A DNA stretch of 64,000 nt from Akebia trifoliata (Eukaryota > Streptophyta > Magnoliopsida > Ranunculales > Lardizabalaceae), in assembly GCA_017979445.1 (NCBI GenBank), contig CM030718.1, positions 20,951,021 through 21,015,020 of the forward strand. The letters run 5' to 3'. Both the position numbers and the translations under genes were made by a program. The notes under the pieces were generated by a model. The model had not been told where the DNA came from, searched no databases, and worked only from the letters and a program-made list of their open reading frames with translations. Below are positions 22,380-33,500 of the stretch, one piece after another. The first letter of the stretch is position 1. Every line of letters starts with the position of its first letter.

Positions 22380-23160
22380 CAACCCAGGAACACCCATAGT
22401 CAATTCGGGTCGTGACCTATAGGAAGGCTTCTAGACTCTAGGTTTACTACATGCAATGCATTTTTATCTAGCCACCCTTGCCCAAGCACACCTATATACC
22501 TCTCGATACGTGGTGACTTGGTTTGATATACCGTATAGGTGATAATCTAAAACCTCAACTCACTTCTCTGAAGCCAAAAACAGTCAGTTTGATCTCCAGT
22601 TGAGAGGTGGCGCACAATGCTGAGCAAGGGCCCACTTAAATACCTCTTGTCTAGAATAGACGTAGTCTATCCCCCTCGTACAGTAGGGTACAGCGGGGCA
22701 AGATCTTGCTTAGGCACCGGTTTTGACCAAGAAGTGCAATTGATATACTTAGATTACCTTTTATACCTACGGGTACGAGTCAAGAGTTGTAGCTTTCATA
22801 AATGGTTTGGCATCCCACGAGGGGACCGACCACGTACTAGTACTACGTTGGCAATCGGGACATGTAACTGTGTGACTTACAATAGGACAAAGGCTCAGGT
22901 CACTCCAGCATGGGTGCATCAATATGTCTATCAGAATCACCTGATCAGACGGTATTGATGCCCCAGTTCGATATACCCTAAGGTACGTGACTGGAGTTGT
23001 GGGTTTCATGAATGACGTCGCATCTCCGAAGAGACCGGGCTACGCACTAGTGCCACGTTGGCTAAATGGGACGTGTAAGTGAGTAAAGCGGTAAACGTGC
23101 ATGTGGTGTGTGCAAAGTAGGGTGGGGTGTGCCCGGGGCCTTTTCAAACAAATGGGCCCA
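22380..23160 (-). other. conserved leader (LARD copy)
   Basis: About 780 bp shared with 28540-29340 (reverse orientation in the window) and with 44850-45660 in element D, so it is common to autonomous and non-autonomous families. It is built of roughly 215-bp modules. Each carries a small dyad of TACC and GGTA around four variable bases (22764-22775, 22974-22985), with a shorter ACC/GGT version at 22530-22540. Open frames of up to 113 codons cross it, but they are judged non-coding (see rejected items). Confidence 0.75.
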
Positions 23161-25390
23161 TGGCCTAATCAAACCAATCATTATAACATGAATTATATGG
23201 ATATTTAACATGAACACAATTCCAATCACATAAACATTTAATCATGATCAACATTATGACCAACATCAAACATGCATTCCCAATGATATTATGGCATATT
23301 AAATAGGCAATTATCATGAATTAATAATATGGTCTGAATCATTGAAATAAACTCATGGTTCCCAGTCTCCAAAGTTTATATAGTCCAATCAAGATTATTT
23401 TGGGTGACCCTAAGCAAAATGAGGTTCCAAATAATATTGTACTAAGAATGGGATGATAATTGTTGAAATAATAAGCCATGATCATCCTTAAACAAATTGA
23501 AAGAGAAAAGAAATTATATTGTTTTTTCAAAGATTTTTTTATTAATTCAATCAAATATTGTACTAAGAATGGGATGGGGACTTTTCTTTAAAATCAAATA
23601 ACCCTCTTTTTTTTTTTTTATAAAAAAGAAAAGAAAAAATAACAATTCTAAAATCTAGAAGGCCAATGCATCAAAACTTTTTATTTGATAATCCAAATGA
23701 GCCCAACAATATTAAGTAAGATGTAATATCTTACTTAGTGAGTTATGATAGCATAGCTCATTAAAAATGTTTCAACTCAAATTTTTTCCTTACTGTTTGT
23801 CAAGGGCACACACCCAATTTTTATCATGCTGCCCCCAACATGTTGCCAGCATCAACACCTCAATTATTTTTTTTATTTTTTTATGTAGATGTTGCTGCTA
23901 CAAGTATGACTCAAAACTCATGATCAAATTACAACACAGCACACAATTTCACAACTCATGACTCACAATTTTTTTTTTATATGTGCTTGCCAACAACACA
24001 AATAATTACCTTTTATATATAGTGCTGGCAGCAACGCCATTCACACGTGCACACTTCAACACACTCTCTCCTTTCTCTCTGTATCTATAAAACCAAACCA
24101 AGTTTTCCCTTTTTTTCCTAAACAATTTAATTAAGTAAATAAATCATCTACCAAAAACCGAAGCTAAAAAAAAAACAAAAACAAACTCCTCATGCCACGG
24201 TCTCCACGAATTCCATAAACCAAGATTTCCATTTTCCTCCATTACCGATTCAATAATTCCGATATTTTCTCGCGTTGCAAGTTTGATTAAATAAATGAGA
24301 CAGTGGAATTCTTGATTCAAATCGAAAACCAACTTAGATTTTCCAAAAGAAACCAACACAAATTAAAAAAAAAAAATCGATTAAGATCTACTAATTATCA
24401 AAAATCAGCAACTTCTGAAGTTATCTTCGTTTTGGTCATTGTGGGCCATATTGAGAATTGATGTTTCGATCATGGAGAAACAATGTTTTTTTTTTTCTTG
24501 AGCAGAAGTTTGGATTTCGGTTTGAACCATGTGAGACAGGGAGATATGAAGGTGAGAGAGAGAGAGAGAGAGAAAGAGAGATGGAGAGAGAGAGAGAGAC
24601 GTTTCTCTCTCTCTTTGCTGATTTTCGTTTTTTCTGTTGGGGAAGGAGATAAAAACAGCAGAAACAAAATTCTGCTAATGGCACACCACACGGAAAAAAA
24701 AAATAATTTTTGCAATTTTTTTTTTTTGATTTTTTTTTCTTGGAATTCTCTCCTCATCATGAACAACATTAAAAAAGACACTTTTTCTATTTCTTAGTGC
24801 ATCATTCACAAATAATTTGTTTTTCACCAATAACCACTTATGCTTAGTAACATGCCAAAAATCATCCAAATTTTTTTTTTTTTTTTTATTATAAAAGAAT
24901 ATCATAACTCTCATCCCAACCACCATCATTCCATCCTCAATTTATGTCAATTTGAATCTTTCATTACTTAGGGTCATCCCAAAATGACCTTAGATTGAAT
25001 CAAAAAGAAAAATTATGCCAAATCCGAAATATCCAAAATTGAACCAAAGGGTATTAATAAAGGATAATACCAAAAAAAAAAAAATAATAATAATCCAAAT
25101 AACAAATGAGTCAACACCCATTATTTTAGACCATTACCGTCCTAAAATCCTGCATGATTCTAAGGTCATTCCGAATAATCCTTGATGATCCATAAAAAAA
25201 GTCAAAACAAAATATTCAACATCCAAACCAATGCTCAATAATTGAACAAAAACTAATGATAAAAAAAAATAAAATAAATAAACAACTAAACAAATAACTA
25301 AAAATAAAATAAAATAATTATAAAAAAAAAACTAGGTCCTACTGGCAATGTTTCCCATACTTGGGGCTTTTCAAGTCTGATCCTCAAATG
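23161..25390 (-). other. LARD 5' internal region, AT-rich, no gene
   Basis: Lies between the leader and the primer site. It contains homopolymer A and T runs and a GA/TC microsatellite at about 24550-24620. Overlapping frames at 24436-24929 are low-complexity products of that microsatellite. It does not carry the 191-bp tandem repeat found in the TR-GAG copy. Confidence 0.6.
24552..24622. repeat. GA/TC microsatellite
   Basis: Runs of ga dinucleotides interrupted by aaag and tgg, then a run of ct, giving an imperfect purine block followed by a pyrimidine block. Confidence 0.9.
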
Positions 25391-25408
25391 TCCCCAGTGG
25401 AGTCGCCA
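25391..25408 (-). other. primer binding site of LARD
   Basis: Minus strand TGGCGACTCCACTGGGGA directly downstream of the 5' LTR end. The same 18-mer, with one or two changes, lies at 27190-27207 and 46595-46612. The tRNA primer was not identified with confidence. Confidence 0.75.
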
Positions 25409-25409
25409 C

Positions 25410-27181
25410 TGAAAGCGCCCTCGATCCGCGGGGTGCGCGGATCCGCTTTTGACCCTTGAGGTTTGGGAGTCGCCACCTAGTTATTGTGGTCTAGGAACCA
25501 AACTGACTCTAAAAAAGGCAAACTAATCTACGAAAGAGAAAAAGAGTCCGGGGATCACGTTACGGGGTTGGAAGGTGTTAGGCACCAACCCCGCCCGGCC
25601 AAAGCCGGTCTCTACTAACTTTCCAAGTAAATCACATTGCTAAAAACCTAGATAGAAATAAAAATAATAAAAAAAATTGATACCTTTCCGATAGCAAGGA
25701 TTTTGCTCCCTCAGATCTGACAAAAAGAACTTCTTGTACTGTACTCCCTTGCTTCGTTCTGTCTCTGGATTTGACTTCGGTTCTCCTAGATCAAGGTATC
25801 TCCTTATTTTTGAATCTAAACTCTTCAAGTTTGTTGCGGATTTGGGAGTGTTTTTGGAGGGATTTTAGGTGTTTTCTAGACTAAAATTGAAGGAGGGATG
25901 TTAGGTAAGGAGTTGGGGCTCCAAAACTAGGGTTTATGGGAGGCTAGGGGAGCTTCTAGACCTACTTCTCCTAGGGTTTATGATTTGATACGAAAATAGG
26001 GTGTGAGCACCTCTATTTATAGATGTTTTTAGGGGTTGATTTGGGTAGAGTTAGTGTTTAATTAGAGATCTTTTAATTAGAGTTGTGTTTTAGTTTGACT
26101 TGTTTTAGGTAGAATTGTGTTTTAATTAAAATTGTTTTAGGTAGAATTGTGTTTTAATTCAAATTGTTTTAGGTAGAATTGTTTTTAAGTTAGAACTCTA
26201 TTAGATAGAGTTATTATTTAATTAGATTTCTATTATGACTTTTGGTCTTATTTGATTGACTTTTAATGTTTTGACTTTAGTCTTAATTGATTGACTTTTA
26301 ATAACTTGACTTTAGTCTTGCTTAATTGATTTTAATTTTGACTTCAGTCTCACTTGATTGACTTTAATACATTGACTTTAGTCTTGCTTGATTTACTTTT
26401 GGTTTTTGGAGAACCCCTTCCATTATTTCTTTAATTCTTTGGACCCCCAAATGGAGGGGTCCTTAAAGAAATATCCCACGAACCCTCAACAATTTTGCCT
26501 GAGAGCCCGATTGATCGATTTTTTAGGTTCAAAATTTTAAATTAATTTCATTAATGTTTCACTTTAATTATTTAATGTTTTATTTATTAATTTCGAATTT
26601 TTTAATTATGAAAATTGTGAAATTACCGTTTTGCCCCCGGAGAGGACTTTTCACGTTTTAAGTCGGTTTTTAATGTTCTAGGATGTTTTAGAATCAATTT
26701 TTCGTAAGGAATTCAATGGAAATATTATTTTGTGTTATTTATGAAATTTTTTGTGTGAAATGGTCGTGAACTTTATGAGGGGCATTTTCGTAATTTTGTC
26801 AAATTCTGTGAAAATTGGCGAAATGATTTATTTGGTTTCGATTTGTTGTTTTATGTGTTTGAATGAATTTTTCTAAGCGTAACGTAGGCTCTAGGGTTGT
26901 TTTGAGGTTAGGGGTATTTCGATAATTTGATAGTTTTTAGTGATTTTTATCGTGAAGTTTCTTTCTGGTCTGCAAGATGATGATTTCTATGTTTCTGGAG
27001 TCGTATTTTCCTAGCGTAGCGTGGTTTCTAAGGTTTTGTTAGTTTGAGATACCTCATCCGGATTTCTGAAACACATTTGGTAACAAAATAAAGCAATGGA
27101 ATACACATCCATCATTGGGAATCATTGCGATCGGGTTGACGAGTTGATTAATCAGGCGGATGCAAAAATGGGGTGTCTACA
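25410..27181 (-). repeat. family A LTR, copy A3 (5' LTR of LARD)
   Basis: Complete 1772-bp LTR, TG at 25410 (tgaaagcgccctcgatccgc) to CA at 27181 (ggggtgtctaca). It is the best-preserved family A LTR in the window and almost identical to A2. Short frames inside, such as 25640-25828, have no motif and are simply LTR sequence. Confidence 0.92.
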
Positions 27182-27207
27182 GCTTTCAGTGACGACTCCA
27201 CTGGGGA
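27182..27207 (+). other. stranded LTR end and primer site of TR-GAG element
   Basis: gctttca (27182-27188) is the last 7 bp of a plus-strand family A LTR. It is followed by the primer site TGACGACTCCACTGGGGA at 27190-27207. This shows that the LARD lies inside the end of the TR-GAG 5' LTR. Confidence 0.78.
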
Positions 27208-27440
27208 CTATTGATGATCAAACTTGAAAAACCCCAAGTATGGGAGCATTGCTAAGATGACCTAGTTTTTTTTATTATTTAGTTCGATTTATTTTATTTA
27301 TTTTTTCTATTTATTTATTTTTGTGACTTGATTGTAGATGATTTTGGGTATTGCATTTTTTTTTCCAATTAAGGATCACTTTTTGATGACCCCTAAATAA
27401 TGAAAGATTCAAATTGACATATGAAAATGATGGAATGATA

Positions 27441-28190
27441 AAGGTTGGGACAGTAATGTTAAAACATTTTTAGAAAATATTCTAGTGAGAATTAAGTCTG
27501 GGAACCTTTAATAAAAGGTATCTCATCGAGTAGATTAATTTAGAACCTGAGTTCACTCAATTTCGTTATCGAAAGTCTTAGATATCATCGATGCAAGTTC
27601 AATCTGTAAATCTGGAATTGTTGCTAAATGAAGGTTGGGACAGCAATGTTAAAACGTTTTTATAGAATATTCTAGTGAGAATTAAGTCTGGAAACCTTTA
27701 ATAAAACGTAGATCTCATCGAGTAGATTAATTTAGAATCTGAGTTCACTAAATTTCGTTATCGGAAGCCTTAGATATCATCGATGCAAGTTCAATCTGTA
27801 AATCTGAAATTGTTTCTAAATGAAGGTTGGGATAGCAATGTTAAAACTTTTTTACAGAATATTCTAATGAGAACTAAGTCTGGGCATCTTTAATAAAACG
27901 TAGATCTCATCGAGTAGCCTAATTTAGAATCTAAGTTCACTCAATTTCGTTATCGGAAGCCTTAGATATCATCGATGCAAGTTCAATCTGTAAATCTGGA
28001 ATTGTTTCTGAATGAAGGTTGGGATAGCAATGTTAAAATATTTTTACAGAATATTCTAGTAAGAACTAAGTCTGAGCATCTATTAATAAAATGTAGATCT
28101 CATCGAGTAGATTAATTTAGAACCTGAGTTCACTCGATTTCGTTATCGGAAGCCTTAGATATCATCGATGCAAGTTCGGATTGTATTTTC
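27441..28190 (+). repeat. 191-bp tandem repeat, four units
   Basis: The word aaggttggga (or aaggttggg) recurs at 27441, 27631, 27823 and 28014, giving a period of 190-192 bp. Every unit carries tctcatcgagtagattaatt-like and atatcatcgatgcaagttc words. It lies between primer site and leader and is specific to this copy. Confidence 0.9.
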
Positions 28191-28539
28191 CTAATTCACA
28201 GAAAATCCAAATTTATCTAATGTTAGCACAATTAATGTTCCTAAGAATGAGCTCATCTCAACCATTGTCATTTTATCATCAATGTAACATCTATTGGAAT
28301 CTCGATTTATTTTGGATCACCCAGAAGTGCTCATTGATTGGACCTTAAAAATTTATAAAAATTATGCCTATTGCAATGTTTGTTTGATTAATTATTTTAT
28401 GCCATGCTCATTAATTTATTTGCCATGATCTTGATAGATATTTTTTGATGTGCATGCTTTGATCTTAATCTTGATGTGATGAATTATGTGGGTAATATTC
28501 ATATGATATTCATGTTGTGATGGTTTGATTAGGCCTATG

Positions 28540-29340
28540 GACCCATTTATTTGAAAAGGCCCCGGGCACACCCCACCCTACTTTGCACACACCACAAGCA
28601 TGCTTACTGTTTTACCCACTTACACGTCTCATATAGCCAACGTGGTACTAGTGCATGGCCCGGTCTCTTCGGAGATGCGACGTCATTCATGAAAACCACA
28701 ACTCCAGTCACGTACCTTATGGTATATCAAACTGGGGCATCAATACCGTCTGATCAGGTGATTCTGAGAGATATATTGATGCACCCAGGCTAGAGCGACC
28801 AGAGCCTTTGACCTATTGTAAGCCACACAGTCACATGTCCCGATTGTCAACGTAGTACTAGTACGTGGTCGGTCCCCTCGGGGGATGCCAAACCATTTAT
28901 GAAAGCTACAACTCTTGACTCGTACCCATAGGTATGTAAAAGATAATCTAAGTATATCAATTGCACTTCTTGGTCAAAACCAGTGCCTAAGCAAGATCTT
29001 GCCCCGCTGTACCCTACTGTTTGAGGGGGATAGACTACATCTATTCTAGACGAGAGGTATTTAAGTGGGCCATTGCTCAGTATTGTGCGTCACCTCTCAA
29101 CTGGAGATCAAACTGGCTGTTTTTGACTTCAGAGAAGTGAGTTGAAGTTTTAGATTATCACCTATACGGTATATCAAATCAAGTCATCACGTACCATCTG
29201 ATCGAATACACTTGAGAGGTATACAGGTGCAATTGGCAAGAGTGACTAGATAAATTGCATTGCACGTAGTAAACCTAGAGTCTAGAAGCCTTCCTATAGG
29301 TCACGACCCGAACTGACTATGGGTGTTCCTGGGTTACTTT
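28540..29340 (+). other. conserved leader (TR-GAG copy)
   Basis: Sense-strand counterpart of 22380-23160 and 44850-45660. The TACC-ttat-GGTA dyad is near 28724. The sequence between the leader copies in the window is a long inverted repeat with the LARD copy. Confidence 0.75.
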
Positions 29341-29752
29341 ATTCAATCCAACCAATAGGTAAGTGGGCGGATCGATCCAGAACAATCAAACAAAACCCAA
29401 ATGTACCGATTAATTTGAACTACTTATACCAGTTGGCCCAATTGACAAATAGATCAAACTGATCAATACCAAATCAGTTGGACTAATTGGTTTCACTTTT
29501 AAAGATCCAGACTACTTTGTATAGAAAGATTCGATTCTTAGGATCAAATTAATTTGTCTGATCAAAAGTTCAATCCCAATCAGGGGTAGACCCGCGTCTA
29601 ACCTTCTCACTTTCTTGGTCACTATAGACTTATAGTGCATTTGGATTCGATATTTTCCATCGGACTTGGCTATTCTATATCGAAACTTTAATCATGTGGT
29701 TAAGAGTCAAACCTTTAGAGTCAATGGTTAACCTTGGTTTACTTCCAATTAG

Positions 29753-31369
29753 GTGATAATTGGTCCCAAACGTTCTAAACCTCCATCTGTACCACTTTGG
29801 GTCCGTGAAAATAGTCGTCTTTCTAGAGTACCATTGCCAAGTAGTCAGTCTTTGCCACGAGAAGAAATGAGTACCATGGATGAAGCTGCGCTCTGTCAGA
29901 TTTTAGAATCTTTTCAAGCACAGATTATTGCTTCTGTCCAAACACAAATTGAATCCCTGAAAATTGAAAAAGGAAAAGATAAAGCTATAGAACCTCAGGA
30001 TGTGTTTGACCTCGTTGAAAACCAAGAAGATGATCAGTTACATGTCGACCCTGTCCTAACTAATCGAATAACTTAGGTTGAAACTGCTTTGAAGAATATT
30101 AAAGACCCCGACGATCTTACTCTTGGATTAGGGGCAATGACCTTGTTTCCCACGGTCCGTCTGCCAGAGAAGTTCACAATGCTAGATATGGAAAAGTTTG
30201 ACGGTATTGGATGCCCTAGGACTCACTTAAAAGTATATGTCGGCATAATGCAATCTTAGGGTCTGAGTGAAGAACAGATGGCTCAACTTTTTCAAAGAAC
30301 CCTTACAGGTCCTGCCCTACGCTGGTTAATGTCATTGGACTTGTCTTGGGTAAGAACATGGCATGAATTGATGAAAGAATTTATTGGTCGATATTCATTC
30401 AACACGGATATTGAACTCACAAGAAGAGATCTAGAAACTACTAAACAGAAACCCGGGGAAACTTTCACTGAGTTCATTACTTGAGGGAGAGCTAAAGCCG
30501 CTCAATTATGGGACCGACCTCAAGAGAAGGAACAAGTCAAGATTATCCTCAGGAATCTCACTCCAAATTATGCCAAGTACTTGATGCCTCAGTACCTTCC
30601 TACTTTTCAATCCCTCCTTGAGGCTGGAAATCAAGTTGAGTATGCTTATTCTTCGGGATTTTTTGGTAACTCGTCTGAGTCAAAATCCAAACATTTCAAA
30701 CCTAATGTCAACTCCTTACAAATGGCCAACACCTCCTTCGCACTATCTCCTCAAGCTACTCAGCCTTTACAAAATAAACCTAGAAGACAGTTTGCCAATC
30801 TTGGAATGTCCCTTAGTGTTATCAAAAATTGATGAAAAGGGGATTGCTGACACCTTTACAACCTAAGCCTTTGCCTAATCCTCTCCCCTCAAACATGGAT
30901 AATGGGCAATTCTGTGAATTTCATCAGATGTCTGGTCATGTTCTTGATAGGTGTATTACTCTCTGACATGCTATCCAAGACCTTATTGAGTAAGGAAAAG
31001 TCACCATACCCACTCCTACTACTCCCAATGTTAAGACTAACCCTTTGCCTACTTTTCAAAATCAACCCCCTCCTACTCTGAATTTAATATCTAATATCCA
31101 TATCCAAATCCGAATCAATTGACTCAGTTTCCTTCATTCACCCAATTGGTCTTAACAATGCATTGGCTCTATGCCAGAATGAGCACAACTACCCTAAGAC
31201 AGTGACAGAACTGAAGAACAGAGAAATTATTGAAGCAACGGGTTGTCCCACATATGACAAGCTTGAATCGGAATATGAAGAGATAGTAAAAGCAGGCAAG
31301 TTCAAGTCATCCACCGAAGATAACCGAAGTGGCATAGACTCTAGAATTGTGTCCCTCCATTCAGAATGA
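29753..31369 (+). pseudogene. gypsy Gag polyprotein (TR-GAG), nonsense-mutated
   Basis: One main frame runs through the region, with in-frame stops at 30074-30076, about 30256, 30482-30484 and near 30830. The N-terminal part has a charged coiled-like stretch (FQAQIIASVQTQIESLKIEK). The capsid region holds FTMLDMEKFDGIGCPRTHLK, TGPALRWLMSL, then RYSFNTDIELTRRDLETTKQ and ETFTEFIT. A zinc-knuckle-like CEFHQMSGHVLDRC lies at about 30910-30950 and is followed by AIQDLIE. A short acidic tail (31163-31369) ends the frame. It is homologous to, but distinct from, the gag of element D. No pol frame follows, which is why the element is classed as gag-only. It would package element RNA if intact; this copy cannot. 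Confidence 0.87.
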
Positions 31370-31600
31370 TGTCGTCTTTTAAGTCTTCTTAGTTTTTTTT
31401 AGCTTTAGTTGCGTCAGTCTTTGAATTCAGTTAGTCATCTTTATTTTTGGATTTTAGTAAGGTTTGTTGTCTATGTTCTTTTGATTTCCAATAAATAAAT
31501 AAGCTTTTGATTATCTTGTGTGCAATAATGATGTGAACATAAAATCTAAAATGAGAAATGACTTAAAGCTCACTAATCAAATTTGATAAATATTAGAATT

Positions 31601-31740
31601 AAAGATTACACTCAAGAAGTGCAAATTGGTGATATGTTATCCTCAGGAGAACATGAGAGAATAGTAAACTTACTTGAAAAATTCAACAATGTTCTTGCAT
31701 GGTCTCATAAGGATATATGGATGGATTACACAAAAATATA
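31601..31740 (+). pseudogene. pol fossil upstream of RT (TR-GAG copy)
   Basis: A 46-codon frame contains KDYTQEVQIGDMLSS, then HERIVNLLEKFNNVLAWSHK. This corresponds to the EEMIKLLQDYQDVFAWSYRD segment that precedes reverse transcriptase in element D. Nothing recognisable as reverse transcriptase follows. It is good evidence that the gag-only family descends from a complete gypsy element by loss of pol. Confidence 0.75.
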
Positions 31741-33500
31741 AATCAAGATATAAAGTCAAGAGTGATTTCAAAGTCAAAGATTATTGGTCAAAAATGATAT
31801 ATAGCTGAAAGCATCGACAAAGACGCTAAGACTTACAAGTAGATCTACCATGTTTCTTTCTCAAAGAGGAGAGTTTTCATTCACAAGAGAATAAAAGATT
31901 TTCTCGAAGTTTTAGAAGAGTTGAATAGTCAGAAAATTCAATCATACTCGATTTCACAAAAGAAGACTGAAGAATATTCATTCCTAAAAAAAAAAAAACT
32001 TACTCGACAGAGCAATCCAGATATCGAATTCCTAAAACTTTGACCAAGTCGAGCAGCAATCATCAAGGGAGGCCTTCTTTGGTCGAACCATTTTCCTGTC
32101 TTACCAAGAAAAAGAAAACCTTCTTTAGCCCCTTGCAGCCTCTAAAAAAATCAAATAGCCTGATTCTTTCTAAATCACACCAACCAACATTGGGAGGGAA
32201 TATTAGTATGAACTACGTTTTGACCTAATACAAAAAAAAGTATATATATTTGGGGTACGTAGGCAACCTGAGAAGTTACTTCAGGCCCGGTCATACAAAA
32301 AAATGTATTCTCTTAAGGAAAGTGTCATCCAAAAGGAAAATCCCCTATTAAAAGGTTCAAAAGAACATAATGCTAAACTAGGGACATTAGAAAAAAAAGA
32401 AAAGAATGTCAAACTAGGGGCATTAGAAAAAAGAGTCAAAAGAATTTACAGAAAATAATTGATAGAAAAGAGAGAATATCAAACTAGGGGCATTTTGGAA
32501 AGTTGAGCTTTATATCTTTTCTTTCTGAACCATATCTTAAGCCCACCTATTAAGTCCTCCTGAATGCTAATTGACTCGGTTAAGGTGCAGGGAACCAAGA
32601 AGTTGTCGAGTTAGTTATTCAAAATCATCAAGAAAAAAAAGAGAAGCCCGCTAAGTCAAAAATCCGAAAAGACGATTTAGGCAAAATTTAGGGCATAACT
32701 ATAAAAAAGAAAGCTTGCTAGGTTGAAAACCTGAAAAGGTGACCTAGGCAAAAATCAAAGCATCATCAGAAAAAGAAAAACAAAGCCCACTAGATTAAAA
32801 ACCTAAAGAGGCGATCTAGGAAAAAATTAGGACATCATCAAATGGGGGGAATGGTCCCATCAAGAAGAAAAATTTAGAAGGAAGTTTGTGCAGAAACTAG
32901 AAAATGCAGAACTATTCAAGTCACAATATTCGTTTTTCAGCCAGGAACTCACATCCGACGAAGACAATGTTGAAGTCAAAAAAATCAAAAGTCATCTTGA
33001 ACGTTGTAGGATCTTCAAAAGTATGTTTACTTGTTCAAGTGTTCGCTTATGGAAGATGTAGAATCATAAACCACTTTGAAGAGAAAGATCTTCTATTCTA
33101 ATATTTATCAAGATTTTTTAAGTCCAGCTCAAGCATTTCTCAAAAGAAATTCAAAAGAAAATGATTAATTCCTTATTGCACATATGATAATTTTAAGAAT
33201 CTTAAATTTAAGAGAATGTCAGTTCTTCTATCTATCATACATCAGAGTCCATATTTTTCAAGCGTAATCCATTCCATCAGTCTCATAGTTAAGTCCCAGT
33301 TAAAGCCAACCTTGAAACTAGGGGCATTTTTTTTAAGGTCATTTAATTCCAAAGTTTTTGTTCTTAATCACATGATAAAAAGAAAATTTTACAAAAGCTT
33401 AAAAGTCCAGCGAAGCCCAATGATAATTTTGAATCCAGATGCATGATAAGCCAATAAGGGCCTGGTCTTTCAAACTTTGAGCTTGATTTTGAATCATAGA
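31741..33500 (+). other. TR-GAG 3' non-coding region with short tandem blocks
   Basis: No gene. Contains three roughly 62-bp units at about 32643-32840 (aagcccgctaagtc and gcgatctaggaaaa words) and repeats of aaactaggggcattaga at 32380-32500. The word ggggtacgtaggcaacctg lies at 32252-32270. Reverse counterpart of 19636-21444. Confidence 0.6.

Larger units (their letters stand above)
16561..27181 (-). mobile_element. LARD-type element: gagless LTR retrotransposon (family A), minus strand
   Basis: 10.6-kb minus-strand element: 5' LTR 25410-27181, primer site 25391-25408, internal region, polypurine tract 18327-18335, 3' LTR 16563-18322. The two LTRs differ at only about ten positions by eye over 1.76 kb, so this is the youngest insertion here. 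The interior lines up in reverse with the TR-GAG element (leader, pol fossil, hairpin array), but the gag region equivalent to 29760-31380 is replaced by about 400 unrelated bases. With no coding region it fits the large retrotransposon derivative (LARD) class. It sits in the end of the TR-GAG 5' LTR; the outer roughly 16 bp of its 3' LTR and the left duplication are lost. Confidence 0.85.

Noticed and set aside
22617..23009. Small protein conserved between the leaders (TGASIPSDQVIL-type words in 22767-23009, 28551-28793 and 45320-45610)
   Set aside because: The three sense frames look alike, but most differences among them change the amino acid, starts differ, and frames end at different places. 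This fits conserved non-coding sequence better than a protein.
24436..24929. Several overlapping open frames on both strands, rich in Arg-Glu, Ser-Leu or Lys
   Set aside because: Translations of the GA/TC microsatellite and homopolymer A/T runs; no motif.
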